NCBI GenBank assembly: GCA_004431415.1
Contig: QPMI01000527.1
Location: 62,001-126,000, forward strand
Length of the DNA: 64,000 nt
DNA from: Cyanophora paradoxa
Taxonomy: Eukaryota > Glaucocystophyceae > Cyanophorales > Cyanophoraceae
Direction of reading: 5' to 3'
Shown here: positions 1-10,773 of the stretch, in pieces
How the letters are laid out: each line of letters starts with the position of its first letter
How positions within the stretch are numbered: position 1 is the stretch's first letter
Program-made: the position numbers and the translations under genes
The notes under the pieces: generated by a model
Seen by the model: the letters and a program-made list of their open reading frames with translations, nothing else
Told to the model about the DNA's origin: nothing
Database searches by the model: none

Positions 1-1645
1 GCGCAGCGCGGGGCAGCAGGGGGGCCGACAGCGTCCCGCAGGTCTAGCGGCGCGAGCTGGGGCGAGGCGGGCGGCGCGCGGGGGCTCGGCGGCGGCCTCA
101 TCTCAGGTCCGGGTCCGTTAGCACGGGCGCAGCGCGGGGCGGTGGGAGGGCCGACGACGTCCTGCAGGTCGCATGGCGCAGTGGGAGGCAAGGCGCGCGG
201 GGGGTTGGGGCCCGGCGGCACATGTGGCATGCGAGGCGTGATGCAGCTGGGGCCCCGGCAGGTGGTTAGACCCTGTCCGTCGATCCAACCAGTAGACGTC
301 GGAGTGGTCATGCTCGAGGGCCCCCGCATTTGCGTGCGGCCGCAAGCAAGGAGGGCAGCGATAGCTCCAAGAGCAATGAGAAGGGGACTGGCCATGGGTA
401 GAAGGGGGATGAGGGGAAGGTGCAGGACGGGATTCGCAGCAGCAGGTTGAATGTGCCACAAGAGGGCGGCGATGATGGTGAGGAGCTTGGGGGAGTAGTG
501 TGGGTACGGGGCTTTCTTTAAGGGGCCACGGGGGGATATAGTGTCTAGAGCAGTTTGTAGGGCGTGGCCTGCTAAAGCAGAAACGGTCACTATCGAAATA
601 AATTCTAGGGGTTCTGGAGGATGGCCTAGAAGAAGGAGGAAAGGCAGGGTAAACGGTGCAGCCAGCACAGCCGGGGCCAGGCCAGGGTCATCTGAGACAT
701 AGAGTGCATGCAGGAGATCAGCCCCGAGCTGCCATAGTGCACAGGAAAGCACATGCCATTCGGCCGCTAGGAAGGCCGGGAAAATAATAGAAAATTCAAG
801 GAGACGGGGTGCGAGAAGGAGAGCAAAGTCGGCGAGGCGGGTCCAAGCAAACGCTGCCCGGCGGCGTGCCAAAGGGGACAAGGCCGGGGGAGGGCGAGGG
901 GAGGTCGGGGGGGGAGGGACAGGGCAGGTAAGGAGTTGAAGAAGAGCAGGGCCGGACGAGTCAAGAAACCGCCGGCGGCGCCGGGAGAGGAGTGCGAGCA
1001 GAAGGATCCCGGCAGCTGGCGGGGGGAGGGGCAGAGGGGTAGGAGGAGGCGGGGGCGGGGGGAGGGAGAAGGGTGGGAGGGGGGGAGCAGTTGCTCGGGG
1101 TGTCCTAAGAGGAGGGGCGGGGGGAGGGCTGGTCGAGGGGGCCGGGTACGAGGGATCAATGAGCCATAGTGGGGATACGGGAACCGCTGCAATAACGAAG
1201 CGGAGGGCGTCGATAAGGTGAGGGGCAGTTGTAAGGGGAGGGAGGGCAAGGAGACAGTGAAGGGAGAGGATAAGGAGGGGGGCCCCGCGGTAAGGGCCTC
1301 CACATCGACGCCCGCGGGCTCGTCGCGCATGCTGGGCTTGCCGGCGGGCGCGAATGAGGAGGGGACGGTGGGCGCTGGGAGCGGGATCGGGAAAAACAAG
1401 GTGGCGAAGGAAGCGAGCAGACAGCAGGAGGAGAAGCAGCGAGGGGAGGGCGAGGAAGGCGGGGGAGAGCTGAAGATAAGACGGGGGCCTGATAGAAGGG
1501 GGGAAGAAAGAGGCGGGAGAGGCGGGGAGAGGGGGCGGTGCCCTAGGGGTAGTCCACAAGGGGAGAGGGGGTGGGTCAGGGGGGGCCGAGAGAGGAGGCG
1601 ACTCCGCGAAGGACACTGCTGAGGGGGTCCAAGGGGGGGAAAGGA
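1..1645 (-). CDS. Possible partial multi-spanning membrane protein (hydrophobic, Pro-rich), runs off left edge
   Basis: One minus-strand frame has no stop from about 1645 down to position 1. It encodes several hydrophobic stretches: a Leu-rich segment near 1440-1410, others near 1285-1180, 1005-980, 830-700 and 680-560, and one at 480-340. Proline-rich linkers separate them. In the last ~170 bases the frame contains an in-frame 42-codon tandem repeat (a DLQDVVGPP-type unit at 127-170 repeated at 1-45), which supports translation. Caution: the minus strand is C/T-rich here, so stops are rare in all frames and Leu/Pro/Ser/Phe are favoured automatically. The 300-860 part is less biased and still stays open in this frame only. 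No start or family was recognised, and introns may be present. Confidence 0.35.
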
Positions 1646-1648
1646 GAG

Positions 1649-1857
1649 TTCTATGTATATATTAATCATATCGAAGGTCTCGATGAATCATTGAAATTCG
1701 ATGACTATTTGAAAAAATTCGCCGATAGCGAGAAACATCCCGAAGTATTATACAAATACATTGATTACGGAAAGTTACCAGAAAAATTAAAAAATCCCAA
1801 TCTAGAATCATTTGAGGATAATAAAACCAAATTAATCAGTCTAATAAAGAAAAAGAG
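1649..1857 (+). other. AT-rich coding-like island in GC-rich DNA
   Basis: About 210 bases are strongly A/T-rich with abrupt edges against pure G-rich DNA. One plus frame is open throughout and reads like real protein, with many Lys, Glu, Asp, Tyr and Asn residues in A/T-ending codons (for example the segment LYKYIDYGKLPEKLKNP). Seventy codons without a stop is unlikely by chance at this composition. Codon usage is unlike every other gene here. It has no start or stop of its own. It looks like a fragment from an AT-rich genome (organelle, virus or bacterium) or an assembly chimera. No family was recognised. Confidence 0.6.
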
Positions 1858-2949
1858 CCGGGCAATCAAGGGATGCAGGGGGGGGTACTCTGAGAGGCGG
1901 GGGGGTAACTGGAGGAGAAGTGAGAAAGGGAGTAACGAGAGGGCGAGGAGAAAGGAAAGAAGAAAAAGGAGAGAGAGGGCGGAGAGGGCGAGGAGCTCGG
2001 GGGTTGTGATATGGGGCAGGGGGGGGCACGAGCCGTGCAGGAAGGCATGAAGGGGGGAAATGGGGGCCGTACAGGAGGAAGGGGGGTCAGGGACTGCCGT
2101 TGACGGGCGTCGGCGCGGCTCAGGGGCGGGCTGGGGGCGGGGCTCTCGGGCTGGGCGGCGGCGGGTGGCGTGGCCCTTGAGGCGCCGGGCGAGGAGGGGC
2201 GGGCGGGGTCGGGGAAGGGAGCGGCCAGACGAGAGCGCGAATCGGACCGTGAGGCGGACACCCCGGGGCGGGGCAGGAGAGCTGGCGAGGGAGCTGGCCT
2301 GCGGAGCCATCGGGCGCGTCCTCACAGCTGCTGGGGGGGGTAAAGAGGGCCAGCTGTTCCGGAGGGCAAGAGCGGCTGCAACGTTGCGACGTGCCCGCGC
2401 CGTCGAGAAGGGAGGACGCGCGGGCAGGGGCGTCAGCGGGCGCAGGGTACGGGGGCGTACACGATTGGACTGTGCAGGACGGAGGCCAGGTAGGGGGAGG
2501 TCGGGGCGGGAGGGCGTCGCAGCAGGAACCTGCAGCTCAGCCGGTAGGGGTGGGGGGGCGGGGGAGCTGAAGAAACGACGGAGGCGACGCGGATGACTCT
2601 TCCGCGAGGCCCGGGGCCGGCGAGGCGAGGGTCGGCGCTGATAGGGGGAGAAGGGCGAGCGCGGGAGCCAAGGAGTTGCACCGACGCGGGCCGGGCAGGG
2701 GATAGGGCAAGAGCGGGGGCGGGAGCGGCGAAGGCGCCGGCGGGTGGACCTCGGCAGGGGCCGCCAGGGCCGGCGACGGCGGCAGAGAGCGGGGCCTAGC
2801 AGCGGGGCGGGGCGGCGAGGGGGGCGGAGTAGGCGCGGCGATCGGGGGCCCCGGCGGAGGCCCGGGGGTCCGGGTTCGACTTCGCGGGGAGCGAGCCCGG
2901 CGACATCGTCTAGGCGCCGGCGTCGTCGGACATAGCCCCGGACGCCGAT
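1858..2949. other. G-rich plus strand low-complexity DNA, no supported gene
   Basis: Purine-rich on the plus strand (long runs of G with scattered A), so the minus strand shows long open frames rich in Pro, Arg, Ser and Leu. I see no domain, splice pattern or conserved motif that would make any of these a supported gene. Confidence 0.5.
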
Positions 2950-3192
2950 TCCCATGGACAGGCTAAGTGCCGTGAGTATCCCCACGGCAATCCAGCTGGG
3001 ACTAGATAGGAGCCCGAGGATCTCAGAGGCGCAGACGGAGGGAGGGGAAGCCCAGGTGGTGGGTTCAGCTAGGGGCCCGAGGACCGGAGCGAGGCTGGCC
3101 GCCGGCGGGAGGAGGGCGAGGAAAAGAAAAGAAAACAGACCAGGAGTGGAGACACCATGCCGAAGACCCAGTTTCCTGCGAGGAAGGTGTGG
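2950..3192 (-). CDS. Possible exon with signal-anchor and transmembrane segment
   Basis: Read on the minus strand from 3192, the frame gives a basic N-terminus, a hydrophobic run (LFSFLFLALLPPAASLAP), a short polar loop, then a second hydrophobic segment ending in WIAVGILTALSLSMGIG, followed by a plausible GT donor (gtccgg) at about 2945. A possible acceptor precedes the exon. Downstream (2940-1860) the same strand is Arg/Pro-rich with no convincing exon. This exon could belong to the same membrane-protein gene as the frame at the left edge. The bias towards C/T on this strand makes the call weak. Confidence 0.28.
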
Positions 3193-3333
3193 CATGAGAG
3201 GGTCGAGGTGGAGAGGCGGGCGGCGGGCGGGCGGGCGGGCGCGCGCGCGCGGCGGGGAGCGAACAGCAGGGGGGCATCTTACCCCGGTGAGCCTTGCGGC
3301 CCCGGGGGATCGACGCGCGGGTTGCCTATCCTC

Positions 3334-3524
3334 GGAGAGCCGGGCCGCTCGACGACGGCGTGTGGCCCCGTGGCATCGGCGCAGCGGGGGAGACCGGACG
3401 GATAGCCAAACCGTACGACGACGGTGTAAGGCCCCGTTACATCGGCTCCTGTGTGGATTGAGGGGGGGCTTATTCATGGATAGCCAAACCGCACGACGAC
3501 GGTGTAAGGCCCCATGACATCGGC
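3334..3524. repeat. Three degenerate direct copies of a ~47 bp unit
   Basis: A 47 bp unit beginning gga(g/t)agcc and containing cgacgacgg and a final catcggc occurs at 3334-3380, 3400-3446 and 3478-3524. The second and third copies differ at only a few positions; the first is more diverged. Spacers are about 19 and 31 bp. Function unknown. They lie upstream of the TPR/RING gene and could be regulatory or a decayed satellite. Confidence 0.7.
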
Positions 3525-4167
3525 CAGAGCGAGGCATGCCTTTAGCGTCGGCAGCGAACGCGGGGGGCACGTCGTTCGAACGTCGGCCGCCCGCGCCCGC
3601 CACGCAGTGAAAGAGTGGTGATTTGAGAACTGCGGGGCGGGCGTGAGGCCCGGGCGGGTGGCGCGAACGACGCGCGAGGCGGGGTGATGTCCCTTCGCAA
3701 GGGCGCATCGCACGGGGGCTTCTGCAAGCAGAAGGAGCTTGTTCGGTCGGTCGCCGCCCGGCTCGAGTTCCGTCGCGGGCGGCGTTGGCTTCTTGGTGGT
3801 CGCTCGGCTCGAGAGTGAGCGCGGCGCCACATCGTTCGACTCCCTCTGCACCGCCGAGCTGCGACGCCGCTTGGATTGCATCTTGTTGTTGGCGTTGCGT
3901 CGCGAGCCTTGTGTTCGGCTCCGGTGTGCTCGGGCGGTGTCCTCCAGCTCCGTTTGGTGCCGGGAGGCTGTTTATGCTGCTGGACGATGCGCTAGCATCG
4001 CCAGTTTCCCGTACGCGCAGGCCTTCGCGATGGCCTGGGTACATCGTTTTTTTTCTACGCACTCCTAAGGTGCGATTTTTTCGAATTCGAATTCGAACGC
4101 TGCAAACAGCGCTGCGAATCCGAACGCGCCCAATCCTTGCTGCTGACGCGCGCGATTCACCTTGCAG
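3525..4167. other. 5' flank of the TPR/CCCH/RING gene; first exon not settled
   Basis: No strongly coding exon is visible. One candidate first exon starts with ATG at 3974 and reads to an AAG followed by a GT donor near 4067; joining it to the exon at 4168 keeps frame. The encoded sequence has no recognisable domain, so this is only a suggestion. Otherwise the stretch is GC-rich with an A/T-rich patch at 4040-4110. Confidence 0.35.
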
Positions 4168-7100
4168 ATTCAGCAATCCTTTCGCAGATACTACGAGACT
4201 TGCGCTTTGAATCACTTAGAGGATGCACGTCGGGTCCTGTTCAAACTTGTTTTCAGGGCTTCCGCACCTCGGCCAGCAGCGGAGACCAAAGCCGCCGGCG
4301 CCGGCGCCGCTTCTGAGAGCGAGTACGACGTGGACGCTGCTCTCCGGCTCTTGGGCGAGGCCGATCAACCCGCGGCCGCGGCGGGGGATCCGTCCTCTTT
4401 GAATTCGTGCAATGTTAATGAGAAGCGCAACAGGAAGAAGCTAGCCCAAGCGAAGGTACGGACTCACTTTTCTTGGTCCTCACACATATGCATGCTGAGC
4501 GATAGGATACTGCAGTCGCGGGCCGCCGAGCTGATGGCGCTGTCGAAGTGGGGCCCCGCAAAGGAGCAGCTCCTCTCTGCCCTGCGGGTGCTTTTCATTT
4601 TTCTTTACCTCGTCCTGTATATTTAAATGACATATCTTTGTTCTCGATTTTCTATCTTTGTTCTGACATAGAGTCGTTTTTATTTGTTTTGCGCAGCGCG
4701 ATCCCTCGGATGCGGATGCCCGCACCGCCCTGGCGGAGTGCCTCCTCCGGCTGGCGGACGCGGAGGGGGCCCTCAGCGAGTGCGAGAGCCTGGATCGCCT
4801 CGTCTCCCCCGAAGACGAGCGGCTGAGCCGGTGCGAACGTCGACGCCGGCTGCACAAAAAACGTCGACGTCCTTTATTCAAGAATTTCCATCTTTGATTG
4901 AAAACGCGAGCATTCGCAGCGTCCGAGCTCTTTTAGAATCCGACGAGCCGGCGCCCCGAAAGAAAGACGCTATCGCTGCGAAATCAGCGGCCGCTCCTAC
5001 AGGCGCGAGTTTCAGCCACGTTTTCATCCATATCCGTATTCGCTTTAATTGTGCGGCTACAGGATTATCAAGTGATCACGATCAGCCCGACAGCGAACCC
5101 GCGGGCCTCCCTTTGCAATCCTCATCAGAGCAACCGCGCGAGGTCGAGGGGAAACCCAGCGCTGGAGATGCTCCAAAGCAGCAAAGCGCCAGGTGCTTTC
5201 ATTTACGACGTTGTTGAAAGCGCGAGCATCCGTTAGCTTTTATGACTATTTTTCGACAGCGCTACTACAGATCTAGAGAAGGCCCCCTCTCGCGAGATCA
5301 GCCCCCCCGCGGATGCCGCAGAACCACGTGCACGCAAGGACAAAGAAGTTTCTGCCCTTGAATTCAGGTGCGCTGTGGATTTGGTTAGAACGCGATTCGA
5401 AGATAGATACGCCGACAGCAGTATTGATAACAAGGCTCGCCCGCGCACGGCCAGCCCGCATGCGCACGCACAGGAAACCCGCAATCGCAAGGAGAAGGGG
5501 AAGAAGGAGAAGCACGTAGCAGCGGCTGAAAATCGCGCCGCGTGCCGCTATTTTATGCGTGGCGTCTGCCATTTTGGGAGGCACTGCCGGTGTGCATTGA
5601 ATTGAGCTCCTGCACTCGTACATACGCGCACCGGTGTCACGATTATCTAATCGTTTTAATTCGCAGATACCTGCACACCATCGCCACCTGCACGTCGCCA
5701 GATGTAGAGTGGGTTTTTCGAGACCTAGTCGACATCAAGACGGATTTGATTGCTGAAATCTTTGAAACTCGCATGTGCAGGTCGGCGTCGACGTCTTCGC
5801 ACTTGGCAACGCAAATCTCGTCCGCTTCAAATTTGGCTGCCGCTTCCCGCCGGCGAAGCAGCGCGGAGGCCGAGCTCGAGTGCGCAATTTGCAGCGAGCC
5901 GCTGACCGCGTCGGCCACGCGCGGCCCCGCCCGCCGCCTCCACTGCTGCCGTTCGCTGCCCTTTGAAATCGCCCTGAATATGAACAAATTCTGATGAGCG
6001 ATTTTCGCAGACGAGTTCCACGGCTTGTGCATCGACGGCTGGGCCCGCTCGGACTTCTCGGACGGCTGCTGCCCCATCTGCCGCGCACCGCTCGACGCCG
6101 CCTCCGCTCTAGCGCCAGCGACGGCTTCGAGCAGCTCCGGAACCTCCAGCGCCCCCCGGCCCGCGACCACGTCGCCAGCTGCAGTGCCTGCAGCCTCCGG
6201 ATCCGCTGCGGGCTCGCAGCCCGCGACCGCAGCCACCTCGAGCCCGGGCTCGGGCTCGATCGCGAGCTCGAGCGCCACAGCCGCAGCAGCCCCCTCTCCG
6301 ATCATGATCTCCTCGAATTCCGCACGTCAGCCGGATTCAGCGGCCGACTCCGGCTCGATGGAGAGCGCCACAGCCGCAGCAGCCCCCTATCTGATCCATC
6401 CGAATTCCGCACGTCATGAGCAGCCGGCTTCAGCGCCCTTTTCGGAGGGATCAGAAGGCGGTCCCGTAGCCCCCGCCGCCACCGCCGCCGCCGCATCGCC
6501 GGCGATCGCGAGCCCTGCGGCCATCTCGCCCCTTCCAACTGCGGCGTCTCGCCCCACCCCGGCCCGACCTCGGCCCTACCAGCCCCCGACCGGCCCGCGC
6601 ATGGGCCCGGCGGCCGCGGTGGCGTTCCAACCGGTACCGCCGCTGGCTCGCCCCGAGTCGGCTCCCCCCGCTGCACAGGCACCGGCCGTGGTGCAGCCGG
6701 ACCGCGCAGCGTCCGAATCGGAGCGGGACGCTGAGATCGCGTCGCTGCGGCGCCGGCTGGCGGAGGCGGAGGGGCGGCTCGCGGCGGCGGCGGGGCGGGA
6801 GGCGGGCCTCTCTGCGGCGCTGGCGGAGCGCGCCGCGCAGTCCGCCACGTGCACAGAGCTCCAGCAGCTGCGTGAACAGGCGCGCTTAAGAATTTCGCGC
6901 ACCGCCGCCGCCGTCGCCGTCTAATTTCGCTCTAATGAATTTAAATTCAAACCTCGGCTCCGCAGCGCGAGTCGGACCTGGCCGCCGCGGACGGGCGGCT
7001 GAAGGAGAAGGACGCGCAGCTGGCGGAGCTGAAGGCCCACCTCGCCTTCCTGCAGGTGCCTGGCCGCCCCTCAGGGCCTGTACAAATTCAGTTTAGACCG

Positions 7101-7796
7101 CCTTTCACTTGCTAGTTTCCTTCCTGATTACATTGATGAGCCGAGTCTCCTTAGCCCAGGCCTTCCCAGTGATCACGCTCGCCGCAGCTGCAGCGGGAGT
7201 CGGACCGGGGGGCGGCGGAGGGGCTCAAGGCGGCCTTCGCGGCCCGCGACGAGGAGCGGGGCGGGGAGCTCGCGGCGGCGGCGGGGCGCGAGGCCGGCCT
7301 CCTCGCCCAGCTGCGGGCCCTCCAGGCGCGCGCGGGTTTATAATTAATTTCTCGGACTAACGCGAACCGGATTATAGCTATAGCTATAGTGAGCATGACG
7401 TGAGCAGTCTATCCGCGTTCTATTTTATTAATCAACGTTCTGAATTCGAAGGCGCCGGCGAATCTCACTGCGCATGCGCGATTTCTTCCGGCTCGCAGAT
7501 CCAACTGTTTGGGCTGGAAACATCTCGAAACGAGCTCCAAGCCCATGTGCAGGTCCGGAACTCGAAATTGTATTTATAAAAATGGGATTTGCAGCCCGGT
7601 CTGGTCCGGTTTGTTCCGGGATCCGGTTCGACGGGGGGCGCCCGGGCAGGTTCAGAGGGAGGAGGTCTGGCGCCTGCACCGCGAGCTGAACGCACAGCGC
7701 GAGTCGACGTCAGCGACGGTCTGGCGGGGGACGCGTACGGCGCAGAGCAAGGGGCAGCACAGCGCGTCCTCTCGCCAGCGGGGGCCGGAGGCGTGA
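4168..7796 (+). CDS. TPR + CCCH zinc finger + RING-H2 protein with coiled-coil tail (probable E3 ubiquitin ligase)
   Basis: Exons read as 4168-4455, 4516-4587, 4697-4830, 4920-5192, 5260-5367, 5419-5589, 5667-5950, 6011-6879, 6966-7055, 7188-7325, 7499-7552 and 7650-7796, all in phase, giving about 875 residues plus an unknown first exon. An N-terminal helical TPR-like block (AELMALSKWGPAKEQ...) is followed by an acidic/basic linker. Next comes a CCCH finger, C-x7-C-x5-C-x3-H (CRYFMRGVCHFGRHCRYLH), completed across the 5589/5667 splice. A RING-H2, C-x2-C...C-x-H-x2-H-x2-C...C-x2-C, is completed across the 5950/6011 splice (CCHEFHGLCIDGW, CPIC). Then come ~200 residues of Ala/Ser/Pro-rich linker and Glu/Arg/Leu coiled coils. 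Two introns (after 6879 and 7325) use GC donors. By family, RING-H2 recruits an E2 and CCCH fingers bind RNA. The Makorin resemblance is only partial. Substrate unknown. Confidence 0.82.
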
Positions 7797-7872
7797 CTCG
7801 CGACGGCGCCGAGAGGAAAAGTCACGTTAACGCTCTCATGCTTTGTCGCACCGGAACAAAATATTATTAAAG

Positions 7873-7900
7873 CTGCGCGCGCGCGCACGTGTGCACGTGT
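7873..7900. repeat. Alternating purine-pyrimidine tract
   Basis: A (GC)n tract runs into a CACGTG-type alternating tract about 80 bp after the stop of the TPR/RING gene. Such alternation can adopt Z-DNA. It follows an A/T-rich patch (7855-7872) that could carry the polyadenylation site. Confidence 0.6.
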
Positions 7901-8514
7901 TTGACTCGTTCATTATATTCAAAAAAGCAATATTCAAAAGCACATGTACACGTTCCTGTTACATCTGGCGGGATGGAGGCTCATGGAGCTAGGGAGGGGG
8001 CGGGGGAGCTAGCCTAGTAGGGGGGGTCGTCTGACAGGCGGTTAAAGTTCGGCGGTTCAACGTTGCAATTGAAGCATAAGCGAGATCACGTGCGGAGAAC
8101 TTGAAATTCGAAAGGTGGAAGAGAATGATTCGAAACTCGCGGAAGAATGTACAAATTAAAGCAAGAGCGCCTGCCGTGGCCCGCGCACGTGGTGCGCATG
8201 CACGACGATGGTGCATCAGGTGATCAAATCTTGCGGCTGTTCAACGGTGTTTTTCCCCAGGTTTGCCCCAGGCGGGGGTCTTGGTAGGTTTAGTTGATCG
8301 GTCGGAAGGGCACGTCACAGAACATTAATATATGTTGATGCCTGTGCCGTGGAGTACCAATGCGACGTCTACTTTTGCAAAAGCAATGGCTGCAAATTTA
8401 AAGCCTGCAATGGACATGGAAACATGCAGGACTCCGGATGCGGATCATAAAACATGAATCATTAATCGTTAAATTGAAACGTTTCACACGTAGGGCACTG
8501 GCCGGCGGGTCTAG

Positions 8515-8563
8515 AAGCTTGCACCGGGGCTGGCCCAAAATTCCGAAAGCTTGCACCGGGGCT
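8515..8563. repeat. 17 bp direct repeat
   Basis: The 17-mer aagcttgcaccggggct occurs at 8515-8531 and again at 8547-8563, with period 32. Downstream to 8860 the DNA is made of related GGCTTG/GGCTGGC words, suggesting a decayed tandem array. Confidence 0.7.
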
Positions 8564-10508
8564 CAGCGGCTGGCCCTAGCGGCTTGGCGGCTCCAAAATT
8601 TCGGCTGGCTTGCCAGCGGCTTGCCAGTTACTATGGTACCGGTGGCCAGCGCGGCTTGGTCTGGCTTGGTGCAGCTCGTGCTAACTTCACCTATGCTTCG
8701 TTCGCCGGCTCGATTGCGAGCCCCGGGCTTGCTGACTTGGCTGACAAGCCGGGGAAAACCGGCAAAACCCCTGGGCTGGCAAGCCGGGGTTTCGGCTGCC
8801 TAGCCCAGGCGCCCCCCGTCCAAATTGGCCGGCTAGCTAGCCGGCTTGGCCGCCGGCCAGTGCCCTATTCACACGTTACTAAGTTAATCATCCGCGGCCG
8901 CATTTGCATCAAATTGCATGTCAAAGCCTCAACGGCTGTCATCGATATCCGGATCCAGACTCCGGACTCCGGATATGCGCATACATATGCATGATCGACT
9001 CTGTGAACTCGCGAGTCGCGATTCGCGAATGGCGATCGATCGCGCGTCGCGATTCGCGAGTCACAGACTTCCGTTCGCGTTGTATATTATGCGTGTATAT
9101 GACGTCGACGACCAAGGGTCCGACACTGTGACAGACTGTCACCGCGCCATCATATGCATTGGCCTATCAATCGCTTCGTGAGTCCGCTCGTGACTGAGTC
9201 GTGAGTCCGCTCGTGAATCGTGATTCGGGCCGATTATCCGATGATTATCCGATGCATCATTTATGATGATCAGTCCGATGGTAGCCTAGTAGAGCCTCCG
9301 ACTCTCAGGCTCCGAGTCTAGTGACCCTAGTCGGAGATCTATACTAGTAGCTAGATGCATATGATTTGAGCCTCGGCCCTCGCGATCGGATCCGGAGTGA
9401 CATTGATTCCGGACTCCGATCCGGAGGTAGAGACGCGCAGTTGCCATGATCAATGCAAGCGCAATATTCAATGATTAATCGCAATCGTATTGCGCCGATT
9501 CGCGCCGGGCGCCGCGCGCCGGCGGGGCCCGGGGACTCGGCGGGGAGTCCGCGGGGACTCCGCCCGGTCCGCCGGCCGCGGGGACTCGCCGGCGACTCGC
9601 CGCCGATCGCGACCGCCGGGCCCGGGGGCGCCGCGTTCATGCATATGCTCATGAATAATGATCAGATTAACTTATTTATATATTTTTTTTTTTGGTGAAT
9701 TACCGGCCACAGTCTCTAGACACCAGCACTGCGGGGGCTGCCCAGGGGGCATAGAGACAAAATAGCAAAATAACTAAGACAAGAGCACGAAGAAAGATAA
9801 GACAAAGAGCCAAAATCGACAATAAAAAAGGAAAGACACAGAGCTCGAGACAGATCGATTGCGAGAAGAGACAACTTATTTATATAACATTCCGCAAGCG
9901 TATATGTCGCCGAATATATGCGTAATATTCGTGAATATATGTTCGTGAAAAAAATCACCGCTTCGCCCGCGTACTACCGTAAAAAATAAACCCCCACCGT
10001 ACTACGGTAGTTTCACGCGCCGCGGCCCCACCGTCCCACCGTATACGTAGTTTCTCAAAACAAAAAAAATGAGTCAGCTACCGGTAGCTTCGCTGATGGC
10101 ATCACTAAGTCCGACGGTCATGGCACTGATATCGATGGCACTGCGGCAGTTACTGATGATCATCATCATGACATCATGGCATCAGAGATGACCGGGCCAG
10201 GCCGGGGAGCCACTGCAGCTGGGATTCGGCCGGGCCGTCCGACGGTCTGGCCGGGGCCCGGGAGATTGGCCCAGTGTCCACAGTGGCACGAGCCGCACGA
10301 CTCGACTGTCGGACGGTCGCCAGTGACTCGCCACTCACTCACTTCAGGTCGTTTTCCCCATGCGCGGCGACTTGGAATTCGGTAATTAGGTAATTAGGGG
10401 TTTTTCGTCGACGAGGGGAGGGGTACAGTCTTTAAACTAGTTCCGGACAGCCCGAGCTAATTAGCCGGAACTCGAGGAGGTCCGGCCCGACCTCCTCGAA
10501 TTCCAAGC

Positions 10509-10773
10509 TACCGTGTAACACTAATTTAACAGCCCGTTAACTAACAGGTTATAAAATCTGGCCCTCCCTTAGGCGAAATAACAGAGTCCCAAATTAACAG
10601 ACTGAAACATTTGGGCTTGTATGGGGCGGTAATCTTGGGGGGTAGATTGTATGGGACGACTGAACAGGAGCGAATTAGCAGAGTCCCAAATTAACAGACT
10701 GTGTCAAATTTTCGGTCTGTTAATTTAGGACTCTGTTAATTAAGTGAGTCCAGTATTTATGTGTTACACGGTA
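10509..10773. mobile_element. MITE-like non-coding element with 13 bp terminal inverted repeats
   Basis: Perfect 13 bp inverted ends (taccgtgtaacac at 10509-10521 and its complement at 10761-10773) bound a 265 bp A/T-rich segment with no coding frame. Inside, a 23-mer (cagagtcccaaattaacag...) occurs at 10582-10604 and 10679-10701. A near-complement follows at about 10714-10735, forming a hairpin with the second copy. Size, terminal inverted repeats and lack of coding fit a miniature inverted-repeat transposable element. A clear target-site duplication could not be identified. Confidence 0.6.

Noticed and set aside
1765-4215. 816-codon open frame on the minus strand
   Set aside because: The strand is C/T-rich, so stops are scarce; it crosses the AT-rich island and reads mostly Pro/Arg/Ser without domains. 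Only the hydrophobic part at 2950-3192 was kept, at low confidence.
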